15,679 bases of DNA from NCBI GenBank assembly GCA_035485475.1, contig DATHOA010000195.1, positions 1 through 15,679 of the forward strand. Reading direction: 5' to 3'. The number at the start of each line of letters is the position of its first letter. The stretch's first letter is position 1. The position numbers and the translations under genes are program-made. Under the pieces are notes generated by a model. The model worked only from the letters and a program-made list of their open reading frames with translations. It had not been told where the DNA came from and did not search any database. Below, one piece after another: positions 13,356 to 15,679 of the stretch. The stretch comes from DAIDKA01 sp035485475 (lineage in GTDB: Bacteria > Pseudomonadota > Gammaproteobacteria > Steroidobacterales > Steroidobacteraceae).

Positions 13356-14582
13356 ATGGATACCAGCGTAGAACAGGTTCCCGAAGTTGCGACGTTATGG
13401 TCGCGCGGCATGATCGCCGTCCTCCTGGCCCAGTTCCTTTCCGCGATGGCGGACAACGCGCTGCTGTTCGGCGCACTGGCACTGCTGCGCATGGAGCGCT
13501 ATCCGGCCTGGACCGATCCGTTGCTGCAGGAGTTCTTTGTCGGCGCCTACATCCTGCTCGCGCCGTTTGTCGGCCCGTTTGCGGATGCGCTGCCCAAGGG
13601 CCGCGTCATGCTGATCGCAAATGGCCTGAAACTGCTGGGTGCGCTGGGAATGTGCGCCGGGCTCAATCCCTTCGTGGCCTATGGCCTCGTCGGCGCCGGT
13701 GCCGCCGCCTACTCGCCCGCCAAGTACGGCATCCTCTCGGAACTGGTTCCGGCGCACCTGCTGGTGAAAGCCAATGGCCTGATCGAATCGTCGACCATCG
13801 CGGCCATCCTCGCGGGGGCGATAGCCGGCGGCACGCTGGCGGACTGGAACGTCTCGGGCGGACTGGCCATTGTGACGGCCTGTTATGCGACCGCCGTCGG
13901 CGCCAATCTGCTCATTCCACGCCTGCCTGCGGCGCATCCACTGCACAGGGTATCGCTTGGGGAAGTGCTGCGCGATTTTGGCAAGGCCCTGAAGGTGCTC
14001 ATCCGCATCCCCGATACGCGATTCTCCATGACCGGGACCAGCCTCTTCTGGGGTACGGGTTCTACGATGCGCTTTTTGCTGGTCGCCTGGGTACCCGTGG
14101 CGCTGGGCATCACCAACAACAGCATGCCTGCCTATCTCAATGCCATGGTAGCCGTCGGCATTGTCATCGGCGCAGCACTTGCCGCAAAGTTCGTGGTGCT
14201 GGATCGTGCCGACCGCGTACTGCCCGCGGGCGTTCTGATCGGCGTCGGGGTATGCGTTCTTGCGGCCACGAAACATGTTCCGGTTGCCTTTGCCGTCATG
14301 GGACTGATCGGCGCCTGCGGCGGCTACTTCATCGTGCCTCTCAATGCCCTGCTCCAGGAGCGCGGCCATCGCAGCGTCGGCGCCGGCCACGCCATCGCGG
14401 TGCAGAATCTGGCGGAAAACGGGGCCATGCTGCTGATGATCGGACTGTACACACTGGCCGCGCGCGCCGGCGTAGCGATCGTGGACATCGCCGCCGTGTT
14501 CGGTATTGCCCTGTCCGCTGCGATCGCATTGCTGTGGGTCTACCGCGTACGCAGCCGCAGCCGCCGGGCGGCGAGTTGCTGA
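13356..14582 (+). CDS. lplT: Lysophospholipid transporter LplT
   Basis: A 408-residue inner-membrane major-facilitator protein that flips lysophospholipids from the outer to the inner leaflet so that Aas can re-acylate them. The sequence follows E. coli LplT throughout: AQFLSAMADNALLFGALALL in helix 1, FVGAYILLAPFVGPFAD, AAAYSPAKYGILSEL, VKANGLIESSTIAAILAG, GTSLFWGTGSTMRFLL and FVVPLNALLQERG-like (FIVPLNALLQERG) in helix 10-11. About twelve membrane helices are expected, ending in a basic cytoplasmic tail. The start is ATG at 13356, six bases after the aas stop, with the ribosome site TGAGGT overlapping that stop, so translation is coupled. It comes after aas here; in E. coli, as I recall, lplT precedes aas. 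Confidence 0.96.
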   Translation: MDTSVEQVPEVATLWSRGMIAVLLAQFLSAMADNALLFGALALLRMERYPAWTDPLLQEFFVGAYILLAPFVGPFADALPKGRVMLIANGLKLLGALGMCAGLNPFVAYGLVGAGAAAYSPAKYGILSELVPAHLLVKANGLIESSTIAAILAGAIAGGTLADWNVSGGLAIVTACYATAVGANLLIPRLPAAHPLHRVSLGEVLRDFGKALKVLIRIPDTRFSMTGTSLFWGTGSTMRFLLVAWVPVALGITNNSMPAYLNAMVAVGIVIGAALAAKFVVLDRADRVLPAGVLIGVGVCVLAATKHVPVAFAVMGLIGACGGYFIVPLNALLQERGHRSVGAGHAIAVQNLAENGAMLLMIGLYTLAARAGVAIVDIAAVFGIALSAAIALLWVYRVRSRSRRAASC

Positions 14583-14595
14583 GGTTGAGCGGCTT

Positions 14596-15096
14596 TCAGC
14601 GGCGGACCTGCTCACGAACCAGCGCCCGGACATTCTTAGTGAGAGCTTCCACGTCGACGCTGCATACGGCATCCACTCCCGACTGACAGATCTCCTCGAT
14701 TTCGTGCAGCCACTGTTCGAGGGGAACGGCTGCAGCCGGTGACAGCCGCCGCATCGCCAGCTCCAGCAGTGCCATCAGCTCGTGCAGCCCCCGATAGCGC
14801 GGATACAGCCTGAACATGCGTGCGGCGATTTCCGGCGATGTTTGCCAAGATTTCCCAGCAAACAATTGTTGCGTGACCCACTGGCCGGCGCCATAGCAGT
14901 CGAAAGTGGCACACGCTGGAAAACCGCGAACCCGAAGTTCATCGTGGATGGTGCAGTGATGATTGTCGAGGTTTCGGCAGGCAGTGTGTGCAGGCTTATC
15001 GAAGCCAAAGCCCTGGTCGGCATCGAATGCCGAAGCAACGCAACAAAGTCCGCAGCATCGAGCGCAATCCGCCCGCAACCGGTATTCATCTCGCAT
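14596..15096 (-). CDS. YkgJ-family cysteine-cluster protein
   Basis: A 166-residue protein with an N-terminal cysteine cluster: C11, C14, C15, C18 and C19 in the order CxxCCGLCC, then C40, C48, C62 and C67 (in GFPACATFDCYGAGQ), typical of YkgJ/UPF0153-type proteins thought to bind zinc or iron-sulfur. The C-terminal half is helical and unremarkable (LYPRYRGLHELMALLELAMRR). The start is ATG at 15096, with GGGAG six bases upstream; the frame continues to a TTG at 15126 that has no site and adds nothing conserved. It is convergent with lplT (13 bases between stops). Function unknown; the family is sometimes found near oxidoreductases or RNA-modification genes, but nothing here says which. Confidence 0.86.
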   Translation of the reverse strand: MRDEYRLRADCARCCGLCCVASAFDADQGFGFDKPAHTACRNLDNHHCTIHDELRVRGFPACATFDCYGAGQWVTQQLFAGKSWQTSPEIAARMFRLYPRYRGLHELMALLELAMRRLSPAAAVPLEQWLHEIEEICQSGVDAVCSVDVEALTKNVRALVREQVRR

Positions 15097-15133
15097 CGGA
15101 ATCTCCCGTATTGGCGACAAGGCCAAAACGACG

Positions 15134-15163
15134 AGGCCTCCGGTCGCGAGCGACGGGAGGCCT
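15134..15163. repeat. Long interrupted hairpin in the divergent gap
   Basis: AGGCCTCC (15134-15141) and GGAGGCCT (15156-15163) form a perfect 8-bp stem. Inside, after one G:G mismatch, GTCG and CGAC add four more pairs with loop CGAG. On the minus strand the stem is followed by CGTCGTTTTGG, a weak T-run, so it could be a leaky terminator or a leader hairpin ahead of the cysteine-cluster gene at 15096. On the plus strand there is no T-run. Confidence 0.5.
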
Positions 15164-15221
15164 GGTGGGGAGTTACCAAATGTGGGGCTAGCCTAAGCGC
15201 TGGGCACGGGGTGCGTCAACC

Positions 15222-15251
15222 TTGCATCCCCCAATCGCGCACGGGCAATAT
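15222..15251 (+). promoter_or_regulatory. Possible promoter of the ion-channel gene
   Basis: TTGCAT (15222-15227), an 18-bp spacer and CAATAT (15246-15251) make a moderate sigma-70 match. Transcription would begin near 15258, leaving a leader of about 17 bases that contains the AAGAGAGG ribosome site. Confidence 0.4.
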
Positions 15252-15274
15252 CGCAACAAATAAGAGAGGCTTCA

Positions 15275-15679
15275 GTGCTCAATCTTGCCCGCCGGATCAG
15301 CTCGAATCAGCATTTCTCCGATACGGTGCTGGTACTACTGGTCATTGCCGCCCTCGCGATGGGCGCCGAGGCCACCCCGTCAATCGCAACAAACTACGCG
15401 GATTGGATTGCCACGGTACTTGTCGTGGTTCAGGCCGCATTCGTCGCCGAAATCACGATTCGCGTGGCGGCATATTGGCCTCATCCCCGCAATTTCTTTG
15501 GCAAATTCTGGAACTGTTTCGATTTTGTGGTCGTGGCGCTCTCGCTCCTGCCCATGATCGGCGGCCTGGGGCTCGTGGCGCGCCTGTTCCGGCTCGCGCG
15601 CCTGATCCGGATCGTGTCGGTCTCAGGCACCCTGCGCAGCTTCACCACGGGCCGTACTCACGGCATTTCCGCACTGATT
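15275..15679 (+). CDS. Voltage-gated ion channel, N-terminal voltage sensor (cut by window end)
   Basis: The first 135 codons of a channel that continues past the window. GTG at 15275 is the start, with GAGAGG five bases upstream; the frame has no stop to 15679. Segments visible: S1 at about 14-33, S2 at about 44-66 with acidic E59, S3 at about 78-93 with the signature WNCFDFVVVALSLLP (D83), and S4 at about 100-116 with R103, R106, R109 and R112 every third residue. E59 and D83 are the usual partners of the S4 arginines. The WNxFDF S3 motif is typical of bacterial NaV-like (NaChBac-type) and related six-helix channels. Sodium or potassium selectivity cannot be told because the pore lies beyond the window; a pore-less sensor protein is also possible. 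Confidence 0.85.
   Translation, partial: MLNLARRISSNQHFSDTVLVLLVIAALAMGAEATPSIATNYADWIATVLVVVQAAFVAEITIRVAAYWPHPRNFFGKFWNCFDFVVVALSLLPMIGGLGLVARLFRLARLIRIVSVSGTLRSFTTGRTHGISALI

Noticed and set aside
13395..14672. Long open frames on both strands across lplT
   Set aside because: They mirror lplT codon structure in GC-rich DNA; the LplT frame has full-length similarity and a coupled start, the others have none.

Overview
The window is high-GC DNA that reads as a gammaproteobacterial chromosome. The evidence is an RNase E with an N-terminal half very like the E. coli enzyme, an Aas/LplT pair very like the enterobacterial one, and the order fabH-rpmF-yceD | yceF | rluC | rne, which matches E. 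coli except that plsX is missing. The missing plsX and the general gene style suggest a Xanthomonadales, Nevskiales or Steroidobacterales type lineage. That placement is an inference and cannot be fixed from this window. No tRNA, rRNA, insertion sequence, phage gene or CRISPR array is visible; the region looks like stable core genome.

Layout, left to right. At 1-1760 a truncated unknown gene is translationally coupled to a PYROXD2-like FAD oxidoreductase. At 2019-2406 there is a small OprI/Lpp-type alanine-zipper lipoprotein with a strong intrinsic terminator. At 2406-4098 (minus strand) lies the operon yceD-rpmF-fabH, driven by a near-consensus promoter so close to the yceD start codon that the mRNA should be almost leaderless. 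At 4202-4789 the Maf/YceF nucleotide pyrophosphatase begins with TTG. At 4806-5819 (minus) is rluC, followed by a roughly 440-base divergent gap that holds a promoter and a long structured leader for rne (6258-8960). RNase E has a long low-complexity Arg/Asp/Gly tail with in-frame tandem repeats. At 8968-10180 (minus) an HTH regulator is coupled to a low-molecular-weight tyrosine phosphatase. At 10315-14582 a plus-strand operon encodes a lipoprotein with a C-terminal GlyGly-CTERM-like tail, then Aas, then LplT. At 14596-15096 (minus) is a cysteine-cluster protein, and at 15275 to the end the voltage sensor of an ion channel, cut by the window edge.

The most interesting unit is the 10.3-14.6 kb operon. 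Its first product carries a lipobox at the N terminus and a Gly-rich/hydrophobic/basic tail of the rhombosortase-substrate (rhombotarget) kind at the C terminus. The next two genes import and re-acylate lysophospholipids, mainly 2-acyl-glycerophosphoethanolamine. Lipoprotein N-acylation releases exactly that lysolipid, and rhombosortase processing has been reported to leave a glycerophosphoethanolamine-containing group on the substrate. The operon may therefore join a doubly lipid-anchored protein to the lysolipid repair that its maturation requires. The rhombosortase itself is not in this window.
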